A program made the position numbers and the translations under genes. A stretch of DNA of 64,000 bases from Serratia symbiotica (GTDB lineage Bacteria; Pseudomonadota; Gammaproteobacteria; Enterobacterales; Enterobacteriaceae), in the NCBI GenBank assembly GCA_900155695.1, contig FUHL01000001.1, positions 558,001-622,000 on the forward strand, in the 5' to 3' direction. Of the stretch, positions 11,610-23,315 are shown piece after piece. The first letter of the stretch is position 1; each line of letters begins with the position of its first letter. The notes below the pieces were generated by a model. The model was not told the origin of the DNA and did not search any database. It worked only from the letters and a program-made list of their open reading frames with translations.

Positions 11610-14564
11610 GCATGATAATTAATGTTAACAGCATAAATCAAGTCTATAAAACTAGATCTTTCTTTATTATAAATTAAATTTAAAATCACTAAAACTTCTT
11701 CATCTTAAGTATATTGATTGAAATTAGATTAAAATATAGATATTGAAAATACAAAAATAAATTATTTTCATATGTATTCCTACAAGACTATATAAAAATA
11801 TTATGTCATTAATAGAATTTTTATTAAATCTTGCAATTAAATATTAATTAAAATGATATTATTAGAAATATTTCAATTGAAAATTGAGGTTATTTATTAA
11901 TATAAAATATAGGTTTAGAAATATCTTATTTCTAAGCTCATGTTGCCTACTAAGTGGTATAATAAAAGTAAGATGTAAAATAAGTGGCAATTTCATGCAT
12001 TGAATATATTTTTTATATTGCATAATACCTTTATGACATATTTTATTTTACATATACTTCATTATAGTTACTTTAGAAGTCTAAAAAAATATTCACTATT
12101 TATTAAAATATTTTTAATACAAGGAATTTTTCTTTTAAGTAAACAATATCTTGAAAAGTTATTCTTTATTAAAGATGACATATCGAAAGCAAATAAAAAG
12201 TGCATGTTAGATGAGATTTAAAATAATATAGTAGATTACAACTCGGTTTTTTAACAGTATATTAAGTACATATGGTATGGAATAGCGCTCATCGTAGAAT
12301 ATATTGATAATTTTTATGCGATACAAATGATTATCGTTTTCCAAAAACTCATGCTGATGCGTACAAAGATATTTTGTTATTTTGAATTATTAATATAAAA
12401 TTTATTTTATAGTATTATCAAGCTTATACTTCTTAGCTCTAATCTACATAGAGACTTTCTTTCTGAATAATAAATATGTATTAATTTACTCGCATTTATC
12501 AATAAAATATTTTTTTTAAAAGTGTAGTACTCCATATAAAGTTAATTTGTATATTATAATTCTATTAGATATTTCATTCTCATTAAGAAATTAAGTAACT
12601 TTATATTCCTTTATATCTACATTAAATCTTATCTATAAAGATAAGAACTAAAGTAAGTTAAGTATGATCTTTTACCATACTAATTATTAGGTAAATTTTA
12701 TTAAAGTTAGCGATGACAGTTTATATAGAATACTTTGATGTATTATATATATAATTGATAGTAAGTAATTGATAGTAAGGGTAGGTTATTTGGTTGCAAT
12801 ATACTCAAATGTTGTGAAGCATAATGAGTTATGAAAGAGAAAAAATGACTACTACTCTATTAGAAGAGTTATGGTATGGCATCGTAATTAAAGAGCATTC
12901 TATTGGTATTTTACATTTTTATGAAAACATTTAAAAAAGATATTTCATTGCCATTTAGATAGAATAAACTAAAGGAATGAAAATATCATAGTATAACGAT
13001 AAGATAATATTATTCAATCTAACACGTAGATGTAATGAAGAAATAGAAAATCAAAATTATATATTTCATGCTATAAATCATTTCGTATTAAAAATTATTT
13101 TTAGTTCCTAACTTTGCGGTATCGTACTATAATCATTCATACATTTTATAGGTGCTATAATATGATATTAAACATAATACAATTAAAATTTCACTTTGAC
13201 AACAAGGCTTTATCAATCAAATAATCTATAAAAATAGACTTATCTTCTTGAAAATTATATCCAACATTGTACGACAAGATAAAAATTAAATACTGAGATC
13301 AATTGATTAATAGGATGACTCAATACAATGTTTCTGATCAATAACGATTAAATTTAAATTTTATATAGAAAAAATCTAAGTGGCAAATAGCAATATAGAT
13401 TATTAGTAACGGGATATTAAATACAGCATAGGAGCAGAAAGACGTGGCAAATGTTATTTGCCATATCTTAATGATATTAATAATACTTATGAGAGAAGAC
13501 TAGGACTAGTCCCACTCGCCTATAGATCTTGCATAAAAGCAAGGTAGAGAAAATAATTTTTATCACTATGATAAACAGGCACATTGATCTAACAACCATG
13601 TAATAAAATAATTATCAAGATCATTAGTACTGATAATGCTGAAATACATGACATGCCCATCTTATCTATTGTAAAAAACTATGATATAAATTTGTATTAC
13701 AAAAATGCTAAAATAAAAAAGCGTAGTACTCATCTAATAATATTGATATAACGTCTTATGTCTTGAGTGAGTACATAGTTAGCCATCATGTGAATGATGA
13801 TCAAGACTCACATGCTCTATCATAATTGAAAATTCTTTCAATAATATTTATAAAAAATAAAATTTTATGATGCATATAGCTCTATTTCTATCTACATGGA
13901 TAACACTTAGCGCTTTTACTTGAGAAGTAATTAAACATCTTTTCTAATACAGTGTGAAGAAGACGAGAAAAGCAAATAGACACTTAAGAATTTATTTTTC
14001 TTTTTCAATAGTGTTATAGCTAGTTTTTGCATTTTTAGCTACTATTCTGACCATTTAGTTTTAAAGTTATAACGATTTTTGTGTTTATGCAAGATCAATA
14101 GTTAGTAATAAGATAATCACTTCATTACAACGTTTAAGAGACGCTACGAAACATGATCTATAAGTAGCTGCATAAAGCAGCTGAATAAAATTGTATATTA
14201 ATGGGCAATCTAAGTCATGGAATGAACTGTTCATGTCCTATTATACATTATAGAAACCAATGAAAGCATGACGTTGTAATGCGTATCTTAATTAATTTTT
14301 ATCCAATAAAACACCGTATCATGCTCTTCCATCATATTGATTTAAATAGCGAGAAATAATACATAAACCTCTCTTATCCTGATTATTTAAAAAACTGTAT
14401 CTATTTGTTGGATTAACCATATGAAACACGATAGAGACAGACACGTAGACATTCGATATATAGAAAACTCTATATATTAATTAAAATAGTATTTAAATTA
14501 AAATTTTTTTAAAAAATGATATTGTTTTTCAATGGAAAAACATTTTTTTGGTTAACCTCCTACC
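11610..14564. other. 3-kb desert between fabV and ydjM
   Basis: The longest feature-free stretch before 34 kb. An ORF of 73 codons at 12000-12221 is lysine/phenylalanine/isoleucine-rich and looks like chance. Short hairpins are visible: GGCAAAT/ATTTGCC at 13446-13462 and AGCTGC/GCAGCT at 14166-14182. A less A+T-biased island at about 13430-13545 (with GGACTAGTCC) may be the remains of a gene or RNA I cannot identify. No tRNA fold was found. Confidence 0.4.
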
Positions 14565-15053
14565 TTACCAATAGAAAGCAAACACTACTAAGCAGATACA
14601 GAAAATTCTCTCTAATTGATAGCCTTTATAGTTTTGTAATAAAGGTAGACCAAAACGTAAGCTAAAGGGCCATAGCAGGGGAATTCCAGCAGGAGTTAGC
14701 ATATCCGATAAAAGATGACTGCAATAGCCAATGATCATGCCATGCAATACGTCAGAAGGAATAAGAAACCTTTCGAGTAAGTCGGATTGAAATAGCAATA
14801 TCACACTAGAAAGAGCTAATAAGCTATGCGTAAAACCTCGATGGCCAAAAGTGCGAGCAATAGGAATTGCTATCCAACGTAAACGCTGACCTAATACCGA
14901 TTGTGGATGGTCTATATCTGGCAAAAGTGAAGTAAGCAATGCAGAGGGTATAATATGCCACCAATCACCCATCGTTAGTTCTATGGTTACCTCTGATTTT
15001 TTAGCAAAGATTGCACACGCAATAGAGAATAAAAGATGTCCTTCAGCACTCAT
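14565..15053 (-). CDS. ydjM: YdjM-like metal-dependent membrane hydrolase (DUF457 family)
   Basis: Aligns closely with E. coli YdjM, an inner-membrane protein of unknown biochemical role assigned to the membrane-bound metal-dependent hydrolase family. MSAEGHLLFSIACAIFAK, the metal-ligand-like motifs LPDIDHPQSVLGQRL and FGHRGFTHSLLAL, and DMLTPAGIPLLWP are all present, with four or so hydrophobic segments. I use the ATG at 15053; the longer reading adds eight unmatched residues. At 162 residues it lacks about 30 C-terminal residues of the E. coli protein, beyond the conserved core. It follows sitD on the same strand after 380 bp. In E. coli the gene is SOS-controlled; no clear LexA box is seen here. 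Confidence 0.9.
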   Translation of the reverse strand: MSAEGHLLFSIACAIFAKKSEVTIELTMGDWWHIIPSALLTSLLPDIDHPQSVLGQRLRWIAIPIARTFGHRGFTHSLLALSSVILLFQSDLLERFLIPSDVLHGMIIGYCSHLLSDMLTPAGIPLLWPFSLRFGLPLLQNYKGYQLERIFCICLVVFAFYW

Positions 15054-15432
15054 TGAGCATTTAATCCTACTGATCAAATAGTAATTTATCTTGTATTAAA
15101 ACAAGATCACATAATAGTAAAAAAGGCTTTATAACACAATGTTTATTTCCATTCTTTATATTAGCTTAATTTCCTAATTAGAATAATGATATATTACATT
15201 AATATCAAAAGTCTTCTTTTATTCAGTGTGTTAAAGGAAATGCCTTGATAGGAATTTCCAAAGATATTTGTCTGATATAAAAATATGTAAAGTAATTCAT
15301 GACATATAATCTATTAACATTTTGTTACTATAGAAGACATAAAATACATCACTTAATCATTTTCAAAACTTAACCTAATGAGTCTTTATAAATATATATA
15401 CTAGTGCTTTTATTAAGAACGTATCTTTACAT

Positions 15433-16275
15433 TTATATCTGTTTACGATTTAGCAATACTTGTAATTTATTATATAGTACAGCAATGATGAATAGTATTG
15501 CTTGTGTAATAACGATACACGGGCCAGTAGCGCCGTCGATATAGAAACTAATTAGCGTGCCGATCATGCAAGCAAATATCGCAACTAACGTTGCTGCAAT
15601 CAACATCGTAGTAAAACTACGACACAATATAAAGGCAATCATTCCTGGAGCAATCAGCATTGCAATGACTAAAATGACTCCAATTACTTGCAACGATGCA
15701 ACAATAGTTAATGCAAGTAAACTGAGTAATCCATAGTGAAGTAGCTTAACTGGAAGATAAATTATCTTTGCATGTTGTGGGTCAAAGCAGTAAAGCATTA
15801 AATCTTTTCGTTTTACCAATATACATGTTAAAGTAATACAGGCAATTAAGAACATTTGCTTTAATTCACTATCAGTTATACCTAACATATCGCCAAATAA
15901 GATATGACTTAAATGCTGATTAGTGTCAATATAAGCAAATAAAACTAAGCCAAAAGCAAACATTCCAGAGAACACAATACCCATTACCGTATCTTCTTTG
16001 ACTCGGCTGTGCTCTTTAATGTAACCAGTAGCTACTGCGCAAAATATACCTGAAATAAAGGCGCCGATTGCAAGTGGTATACCAAGTGAAAATGCTATTA
16101 CTATACCTGGTAATACAGAGTGGGAAATAGCATCTCCCATCAATGACCAGCCTTTAAGGACTAGATAGCAAGACAGTACTGCGCATATGACCCCAGTAAT
16201 AATAGCAGCAATAATTGCATTCTGCATAAATGGGTAAGAAAAAGGTTCACTGCACAGTTGATATAACTTTTGCAT
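15433..16275 (-). CDS. sitD: Mn/Fe ABC transporter permease SitD
   Basis: One of two integral-membrane permeases of the SitABCD (YfeABCD-like) manganese/iron importer. The 280 residues contain about eight or nine hydrophobic helices and the ABC-3 family block SLMGDAISHSVLPGIVIAFSLG near 44-65. A lysine-rich tail follows the last helix. Its ATG overlaps the sitC stop, implying coupled translation. Paralogous to SitC along its whole length, as is usual for this system. Last gene of the sit operon. Confidence 0.94.
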   Translation of the reverse strand: MQKLYQLCSEPFSYPFMQNAIIAAIITGVICAVLSCYLVLKGWSLMGDAISHSVLPGIVIAFSLGIPLAIGAFISGIFCAVATGYIKEHSRVKEDTVMGIVFSGMFAFGLVLFAYIDTNQHLSHILFGDMLGITDSELKQMFLIACITLTCILVKRKDLMLYCFDPQHAKIIYLPVKLLHYGLLSLLALTIVASLQVIGVILVIAMLIAPGMIAFILCRSFTTMLIAATLVAIFACMIGTLISFYIDGATGPCIVITQAILFIIAVLYNKLQVLLNRKQI

Positions 16276-17135
16276 CAGTGTTCTCCAGGAGATACCCGTG
16301 ACGTCTGAAATTTTAATGCTAGCAAGCCATGCTTAGGAGCAAAAAAGAAGGCAACTAAAAAAACTAATGTCTGCAAGGTAACGATTACACCTCCAGTTGT
16401 ACCATTAAGGAAAAAACTGAGATAAGCACCGATAGCACTTATCAATGCACCTATAGTAATAGCGATCAATACCAAACGATCAAAACGATCAGTGAGTAAA
16501 TAAGCAGTAGCTCCTGGCGTAATTACCATAGAAATTACTAATATAGCACCAACAGTTTGTAATGCAGCAACAGTACAAACACTAAGCAATGTAAAGAACA
16601 AAAATTTAAGACGTAATGGAGATAATCCTATAGAAAAAGCATGATTCTCATCAAAGAATACCGTCAAAAGGTCTTTCCAAAATAAACAAAGCATTAATAG
16701 TGATATGCCAATAATGATTTCAACTTGCTGAACATCTTTATCGTCAATGCCAAGAATATTACCGAATATAATGGACTGTACATTAACTGATGTTGGATTG
16801 AGTGATATAATCAGCAGTCCAATAGAAAAAAAGGTAGAAAAGATAAATCCGATGATTGCATCTTCACGTAAGTAGGTAATATGACGCACAAGCCTCATTG
16901 TTAAGGCTGCTAACATACCAGTAAAGAATGCACCTATAGCGTAAGGCATGCCTAGGGCATAGGCACCGGCTACACCAGGAACTACTGAATGCGATAAAGC
17001 ATCTCCCATGAGAGACCAACCTTTTAGCATCAAGTAGGCCGAGAGAAAAGCACAGGCAGAACCCACAAGAGCGCTCACCCAAATCGCTTTTACCATGTAG
17101 TGGTAACTAAAAGGTTGCATCAGGACGTCTATCAT
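16275..17135 (-). CDS. sitC: Mn/Fe ABC transporter permease SitC
   Basis: Second permease of the SitABCD importer. The 286 residues have multiple hydrophobic helices, with the conserved [22 protein letters not shown] near 44-65. The N-terminal [15 protein letters not shown] matches SitC proteins. The start overlaps the end of sitB by 4 bases and the stop overlaps the sitD start. No interruption is visible. Confidence 0.94.
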   Translation of the reverse strand: MIDVLMQPFSYHYMVKAIWVSALVGSACAFLSAYLMLKGWSLMGDALSHSVVPGVAGAYALGMPYAIGAFFTGMLAALTMRLVRHITYLREDAIIGFIFSTFFSIGLLIISLNPTSVNVQSIIFGNILGIDDKDVQQVEIIIGISLLMLCLFWKDLLTVFFDENHAFSIGLSPLRLKFLFFTLLSVCTVAALQTVGAILVISMVITPGATAYLLTDRFDRLVLIAITIGALISAIGAYLSFFLNGTTGGVIVTLQTLVFLVAFFFAPKHGLLALKFQTSRVSPGEH

Positions 17136-18025
17136 CTAGGATATTTCTCCTGTTGCTGGCTTTGTGATGGTGGATCGTTTTTTGTATGACCGTAGAATAC
17201 TGCTGGGCGTTCGTCATCGGTTAAAACGGTCACTGTACGAGGATCATTATCAGCGTGGAGATTGGTCCCTGATAAATTGATGTGACGCAATACACCACCA
17301 AATGCCTTTTCGAGATTACTTTGTGTGAAAATGGTGGTAGTTGGTCCAACATCTAGTACTGTTCTATTAATGAGAATGACCTGGTCACAAAATTCTGGTA
17401 CACTTCCAAGATTATGAGTAGAAATCAAGACTAGATGATCTTTATCACGAAGAAACCGAAGAAGATCAATAATAGTATTTTCGGTCTTTACATCAATGCC
17501 AGTAAACGGTTCATCAAGTAATAGTACTGTGCCCTGTTGCGCTAACGCTCTCGCTAGAAAAACACGTTTCTTCTGACCACCAGATAGTTCGCCAATTTGC
17601 CGAGTGCGCAACGCGCTTAATCCAAGACACTCTATAGCATGATCAACTTGTCTCTTATCCTCTTGCGAAGGAATGCGCAAGCAATTCATTTTACCGTAAC
17701 GCCCCATGATAACTACATCTTTAACCAGTACTGGGAAGTGCCAGTCTATATCCTCTGTTTGTGGTACATACGCGATAAGATTTTTTTTCAAAGCATCTGA
17801 GATTGGTTTATCATTTAATAGAACACGTCCTATAGTGGGTCTAACAAGACCTATGATGCTTTTAAACAATGTAGATTTACCACTGCCATTTGCACCAACA
17901 AGTGCGCAAATAGAAGAACCTCCAAGCATAAAGTTTGCATTATATATCGCAGTATATCCATTATTATATGTTACTGTCACATTCTCTACGCTCAGGTTAG
18001 GGCGAATAAAAACATCGATAGTCAT
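17132..18025 (-). CDS. sitB: Mn/Fe ABC transporter ATPase SitB
   Basis: ATP-hydrolysing subunit that powers SitABCD uptake, on the cytoplasmic face. The 297 residues carry Walker [10 protein letters not shown] (about 44-52), the Q-loop VPQTEDIDW, the signature [15 protein letters not shown], Walker [13 protein letters not shown] and the switch histidine STHNLG. The C-terminal extension ([12 protein letters not shown]..., then a Gln/Ser-rich tail) is typical of SitB/YfeB. Overlapping stop and start bases join it to sitA and sitC. Confidence 0.96.
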   Translation of the reverse strand: MTIDVFIRPNLSVENVTVTYNNGYTAIYNANFMLGGSSICALVGANGSGKSTLFKSIIGLVRPTIGRVLLNDKPISDALKKNLIAYVPQTEDIDWHFPVLVKDVVIMGRYGKMNCLRIPSQEDKRQVDHAIECLGLSALRTRQIGELSGGQKKRVFLARALAQQGTVLLLDEPFTGIDVKTENTIIDLLRFLRDKDHLVLISTHNLGSVPEFCDQVILINRTVLDVGPTTTIFTQSNLEKAFGGVLRHINLSGTNLHADNDPRTVTVLTDDERPAVFYGHTKNDPPSQSQQQEKYPR

Positions 18026-18921
18026 TGATTAAATCCTTTAGCAATCGTGTCTACGGTAACTCTAAGCAAGTCAATATAGCTAGGTACTGGACCTTCTTTA
18101 GTAGATAATGAATCAATATATAGAACACCGCCATATTTGGTACCGGTCTCTTTAGCTACTTGCTTAACTGGCTTGTCTGAAATAGTACTTTCACTAAATA
18201 CTACTGGAATATGATAATTACGGACTGTATCGACTACACGTCTGATCTGCTGCGGTGACCCCTGTTCATCGGCATTAATTGGCCATAAGTAGCATTCTTT
18301 GAATTGGTAGTCCTTTGCTAAATAGCTAAAAGCACCTTCACTGGTTACTAACCAACGATGTCCTTCTGGAATGTGTGACAGGCGTTCACGAAGTAAGGCA
18401 TCAAGCGCTAAAATTTTATTAGTATAAGCTTGAGCATTACGATTATATGTAGCTGTATTGATTGGGTCATATTGTACTAATGCCTTACGTATGTTTTCTA
18501 TATACACAATAGCATTTCTTGGAGACATCCAGGCATGCGGATTCGGGCTCTTATGATAAGGATCATGACGAATTGGCAATTGGGTAATACCTTCAGTAAC
18601 AAATACAGCTGGTACGTGTTTGATATTTTCAAAAAAACGCCGAAACCAATGTTCTAGATCCATGCCATTCCATAATATTAGATCAGCATGCTGTGCTTTC
18701 ATGATACTGCGTGGTGTTGGTTGATAGTTGTGGATTTCCGCTCCAGGCTTGGTGATGGATTCCACTACTGCAGCATCACCTGTTACATTCTGTGCAATAT
18801 CCTGAATAATAGTAAAAGTAGTTACCAGTCTAAATTTTTTCTCTGCACAAGCAGAGTGACTAAGTAGAATAGCGCTTAATAATAATAATTGCATGCTAAA
18901 ATTTTTTATAAAAGCAAGCAA
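18022..18921 (-). CDS. sitA: periplasmic Mn/Fe-binding protein SitA
   Basis: Captures Mn2+/Fe2+ in the periplasm and delivers it to SitCD. The mature part begins near [15 protein letters not shown] and carries the cluster A-1 metal-ligand regions [28 protein letters not shown] and YIDSLS. I prefer the TTG at 18921, six bases after GAGGTG. It yields a 26-residue signal peptide (MLAFIKNFS-, a hydrophobic core, then ending HSACA) with a basic n-region. An ATG nine codons later is the alternative. The open frame extends to 19002 but those residues are not family-like. First gene of sitABCD; a weak Fur-box-like site lies upstream. Confidence 0.94.
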   Translation of the reverse strand: MLAFIKNFSMQLLLLSAILLSHSACAEKKFRLVTTFTIIQDIAQNVTGDAAVVESITKPGAEIHNYQPTPRSIMKAQHADLILWNGMDLEHWFRRFFENIKHVPAVFVTEGITQLPIRHDPYHKSPNPHAWMSPRNAIVYIENIRKALVQYDPINTATYNRNAQAYTNKILALDALLRERLSHIPEGHRWLVTSEGAFSYLAKDYQFKECYLWPINADEQGSPQQIRRVVDTVRNYHIPVVFSESTISDKPVKQVAKETGTKYGGVLYIDSLSTKEGPVPSYIDLLRVTVDTIAKGFNQ

Positions 18922-19002
18922 CTGATACACCTCAATACGAGTGCAAACAATATTATTAACAACATAATGACACATATTAGTGTGTGTTTTTTTAAACAAC
19001 AT

Positions 19003-19017
19003 TGATTATTAATCTCA
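19003..19017 (-). promoter_or_regulatory. weak Fur-box-like site upstream of sitA
   Basis: TGATTATTAATCTCA matches the 7-1-7 Fur core TGATAATnATTATCA at 11 of 14 positions and lies about 80 bp before the sitA start. sit operons of enterics are known to be repressed by Fur and MntR. In DNA this A+T-rich an 11/14 match can arise by chance, so this is tentative. The remaining sequence to 19398 shows nothing else. Confidence 0.3.
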
Positions 19018-19398
19018 TTTTTATAGTGAAATCTAGTAGTGCAAATGGACAGAAAGTAAATAACATCGCTTATTTATAAAATCATATCAGTTCATAACTG
19101 TTAATGTTTATGTTTTAATATATAAAATATTAAGTATCGCCACTTTAAAATGTAAGTTAAATCCAGAAATATTAAATCAATACTGATGTAAGGTTGTGGT
19201 TTGTCCATATTTTTTAAACGTACTAAAATATATCCTGACACAATATTATAAAAGTTACTATGCAGTATACTAGAGAAAGATAGATTAATAAACGATCTCC
19301 TGCTATATACACAAAAAGTTAATTACAAAATTAAAATTAAATTTTAAAATCCTTAATAAGGTATGCATGGTATGCACTGCATTGAATAGTGATATTTT

Positions 19399-20064
19399 AT
19401 GAACATAAAAACAGGTTATCTCGTCGGAATCCTTATTTTATCTGGATGCGCGAAAAATACGCAAATGATCAATACTATTTCAAGCGGCAATATGAAATAT
19501 AACAATAGATTAAAATCTCCTATGCACAGTGCAGTAAACAGCATAGAAAACTCAAGAACTTATAATGATAATATTTTTCAGGCAGCTAATCACTATCATG
19601 TCGATGCAATGCTAATAAAGGCAATTATTCAAGTGGAATCAGGATTCAACCCTAGCTTAGTCAGCGCTTCAAACGCGGTAGGATTAATGCAGTTAAAACC
19701 TGCTACTGCCGGACGTGATGCCTATAGATTTAAAGGTGTTAGTGGGCAACCAAGCACCTATGAACTACAGAACCCAGCAGTCAACATTGATCTTGGAGCT
19801 GCCTATATCAATATTATCCAAAACCAGCAACTCGCCGGAATAAAAAATTTACAAACTTTACATTATGCCACTATTGTAGCCTATGTTAATGGTGCTGGTG
19901 CTATGCTACGAACCTTCGCATATGATAAAAATATAGCTTTACGACGTATTAATCAGATGAGTCCCGGTGAATTTTATCAGTATATTCAGAAACATCATCC
20001 AGACCCACAAGCACCGCGCTATTTATTAAAGGTAACTAGCGCTTATAAGGCTATGTTACAGTGA
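19399..20064 (+). CDS. emtA: membrane-bound endo-type lytic murein transglycosylase EmtA (MltE)
   Basis: Outer-membrane lipoprotein that cleaves glycan strands of peptidoglycan. Residues 1-17 form a lipoprotein signal ending in the lipobox LSGC (Cys17). The SLT domain (about 55-215) carries the catalytic Glu80 in IQVESGFNP, then GLMQLKPATAG, the alpha-helical LGAAYINII and YVNGAGAMLRTF. At 221 residues it is about 18 longer than E. coli EmtA, the extra length lying in the Asn/Ser-rich linker after the lipobox. Divergent from sitA. Confidence 0.94.
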   Translation: MNIKTGYLVGILILSGCAKNTQMINTISSGNMKYNNRLKSPMHSAVNSIENSRTYNDNIFQAANHYHVDAMLIKAIIQVESGFNPSLVSASNAVGLMQLKPATAGRDAYRFKGVSGQPSTYELQNPAVNIDLGAAYINIIQNQQLAGIKNLQTLHYATIVAYVNGAGAMLRTFAYDKNIALRRINQMSPGEFYQYIQKHHPDPQAPRYLLKVTSAYKAMLQ

Positions 20065-21668
20065 GCCTATTCTTAACTCATAGTGTTTTAATCTTATATT
20101 AAAACGTAAGAGTTTATCCAATTAAAGACTAAAATAGTTATTACTAGTTAATAGTAAGATGCTATAAACATCGCAGTAAAGCGATCATGTGCTCACAATT
20201 TTGCATAATACTTGTGGGTTTTATATTTAATTTTCACTGCAATTGATTCAATATTTGTTTTGCTTATAAAGCTAGTAAGCTTATTTATTTTAATCTCTAT
20301 ATAATAGAATGTTATGTAACTCGTACATTAAAATATGTTATCTATGCAAATAGATAATTTCTAGAAGCGAGATAAGCATAACATACATGCATGGAGTAGT
20401 CGTTTATTATATCGTCATATCTTCAATTATTTAATTCCTAAGTCTGATAAGTTAACTAATTAGTCATTCTTATCTTTCATCACTCTATCTAGTCTACTTA
20501 GATCTCATTTAAAATAAAATATCCAAATAACAAAAAAATATCTTTAATTAATGTATTTTAATTAAAATTGTTTATTAGAATATTGTACTTAATTTTGTTT
20601 AGCTTGACAAATATATTACAGTTATAACAACTTAATACTATGACCAATAAAAAATAATTTTATATAGCAACTGAATATTACAGTTATATTACAATATGTA
20701 ATTTTATTTTAAAATTACAATTATCAGTATTAGCAATCAAATATTTACTTTTTATAAAGTAACTCAATGTTATTAAAAGCAACGTATAAAATGATCAATA
20801 GATCGAAATGCTAGTTTATGATATTTCTATCAATTAAATTAAATAATATTATCACAATTTAAGAATGTAGTTAATTATATTTAGGTTTTTCAGGGGCATG
20901 GATCTTATTTTATATTATTGCAATTTAACAATTAAAATGATATCATTGTATAATAAGCTATTTATAGATGCTTTTTAAAAAATTCTATACGATTAAAATA
21001 ATAAAGACTATATACAAAATGAAAATATATAAATTCTGACAAGATTGATCAATCTTAGAAGTTATTCTAACCTTATCATTTATTATAAAAAAAATATATC
21101 CTATATTATTTTGAATGCTTGATTTAATCATTCACAATACTGATATATTATATGAATGTAATTATTGAGTCTGCTTGACTCATTATCATTCTTAAATGCT
21201 CTTAATTTTCTTATAAAGTCAGCATGAAATTTATTCCACGCAATGGATATCGATGAGTAATAACTAATGTATTGACATAACTAGCATGTATTCATACTAC
21301 TGGAAATTTTTAATATTAAATATCAATTAAAGAAGTGTAACAATTTTATAGAAACCTTCAAATTAAAGTTATGCATTATATTGTAATATATTATCTTACT
21401 ATTTCTTCATGAATCTAATTACATTAGGTAATTAATATAACCATTTCTAGTAAGCTAGGATATTCAGTAGAAAATGGTATAAATCAATAATAATTTACCA
21501 TCTTATAATAAATGGCAATGTATTTGAAACTTGAATACTTTAAATATATATAATGTTATATTATTTTATTTCATATGATGTAATATTATGTTATTTTATT
21601 AAAATTACTACTAAGAATTACTAGTAATAAACTTAATCTTGTATCTAAAATTGTAAGAAGGAATCTTG
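20065..21668. other. desert between emtA and ftnA
   Basis: About 1.6 kb of highly A+T-rich, stop-filled sequence. I find no gene, RNA, long inverted repeat or readable relic. TTGACA at about 20605 lacks a correctly spaced -10 and is not supported as a promoter. Confidence 0.4.
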
Positions 21669-22181
21669 ATGCTAATAAAAGACATAATACACAAGCTAAA
21701 TGAACAACTAAATCTCGAGTGTTACTCAGCTAATATGTACCTACAAATGAGTGCATGGTGTAGCGATAATAGATTTAAGGGTTCTGCAGCATTTCTTAAA
21801 GAACATTCTAAAGCTGAAATGCAGCACATGCAGCGTTTATTTAACTATATAAGCGATAGTTGTGCGCTTCCATTATTAGGTCATATAGCTGAGCCACCAG
21901 TCAAATTTGAATCTCTAACGGATGTATTCCAACAAACTTATGCACACGAGCAGTTAATTAGCCGTAATATTAATGCACTAGTCCATGCGGCTATAACTGT
22001 ACATGATTATCCTACTTTTAACTTTCTACAGTGGTATGTGGTCGAGCAACAAGAAGAAGAAAAAATCTTTAAATCTGTCTTGGATAATTTTTATCTAATA
22101 GGCAATAATGAAAATAGCTTATTCTTTATAGATAACGATTTAAAAAAAATGGCACATGCTTGTTGCAAAGAAAATGGCTAA
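21669..22181 (+). CDS. ftnA: bacterial non-haem ferritin FtnA
   Basis: Iron storage in a 24-subunit shell; oxidises Fe2+ at a di-iron centre. The 170 residues align without gaps to E. coli FtnA over the core. The ferroxidase ligands E17, E50, H53, E94 and Q127 are all present, as are site-C residues E126, E129 and E130. The site-C residue E49 of E. coli is alanine here (KAEMQH for QEEMTH). The start is the ATG at 21669, after AAGGA; a TTG directly before it is an alternative. FtnB is excluded because its ligand pattern differs. It stands alone. Confidence 0.95.
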   Translation: MLIKDIIHKLNEQLNLECYSANMYLQMSAWCSDNRFKGSAAFLKEHSKAEMQHMQRLFNYISDSCALPLLGHIAEPPVKFESLTDVFQQTYAHEQLISRNINALVHAAITVHDYPTFNFLQWYVVEQQEEEKIFKSVLDNFYLIGNNENSLFFIDNDLKKMAHACCKENG

Positions 22182-22726
22182 GTTTTATGATTTATCGAAA
22201 TATGTGGAAAAGAATTATATCAAGAGAAGTAAACTAATTATTTTTAGTATTTATAGCAATTTTATATTTTTGATTGGCGTCTCTTTATAATATGTAACAA
22301 TTTCTTAAATATTAAATCTACTTATCACTACAAATATTATTATTGGGGGAAGGAAAATAACATAAAATTGTTTAAATACTCAAAAGAGCATGAAAGGAAT
22401 TATATATGATTTATACTCTATATAAATTATTGCTATAATTGATATACAAGGCAACTAGTATGGTCTAATCATGTTAGTTGCATCATAACAAAAGTAGTGA
22501 TATACTAATTATGATATCTACGTTTAAGAAAATAAGTCAATCAAGTCTTACTAGAAACCATTGACTTAATCTATGTTCTGTATAGATTTACTTGCATGTT
22601 ATTGTATTTATTAAAGTTGTAATTATAATAAATATGCTTAAAAAATGGATATATGTATTAACTCTTTCTCAAAAGGTAAAATTAACATTAAGAATAAAAA
22701 AGGAACATTAATAATAAATTAATTGA

Positions 22727-22751
22727 AATTTTCCGTATTTTACGGAAAATT
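22727..22751. terminator. 11-bp perfect hairpin in a desert
   Basis: AATTTTCCGTA and TACGGAAAATT pair around a TTT loop. It resembles a terminator stem but is 545 bp past ftnA and has no clear U-run, so it may be what remains of a lost gene's terminator. Confidence 0.35.
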
Positions 22752-23262
22752 ACTATTCATTAACATGTTCATCGCTTTAATTGTAAATATATCATGTCAC
22801 AATACTGAATTAAAGAAGTATTTCCAGAATAACTTTAACTTTTTAAGTTTACTTTATGGTATTTAACCTTTAGATTCTTAATTTATAAAATGTATTTGAG
22901 AATTAAATAAACTTTACTTTCATTTTTATAACATTTCGTTAATTAAATAAAGATATTATAATTAAATTATTTCTATATCTGCATTGATATCTATAGATGA
23001 GCCCTGCCATTTTCTCATTATCATACTAATGATGGCATTGAGTAAGTAGATTGTATTATTATTGTAATCGCTTATTATCTCTTAATCATTCATTACGAAT
23101 TAGTCGCATGAAAACAACAGTGATTTGATAAAATCTACTTACAATACATACAATAAGGTCTTAATGTGTTTTAAGTAAAATCGATGAGACAAGTATAATA
23201 TATTACCATATTTTTTAACTGTTATATAATATTATCGCTTAACTATAATACTATTGCCAATA

Positions 23263-23315
23263 GTTTTAAAAGTATTAAAAGAGATCATGTGTGTTTTAAA
23301 AGTATTAAAAGAGAT
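23263..23315. repeat. 23-bp exact direct repeat, period 30
   Basis: The unit at 23263-23285 (begins GTTTTAAAAGTATTAAAAGA) recurs unchanged at 23293-23315, with 7 bp between copies. There is no sign of a mobile element around it. It reads as a recent local duplication. Confidence 0.75.

Noticed and set aside
12000-12221. 73-codon plus-strand ORF rich in Phe, Ile, Lys
   Set aside because: Composition is what A/T-rich random sequence gives; no motif, no ribosome site, no syntenic expectation.
12825-12934. Short ORF reading MSYEREKMTTTLLEELWYG...
   Set aside because: Codon choice looks somewhat gene-like but at 36 codons I could not place it in any family; left as part of the desert.
20603-20635. 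TTGACA followed by TATAAC as a promoter
   Set aside because: Spacing is only 13 bp and there is no gene downstream for about 1 kb.
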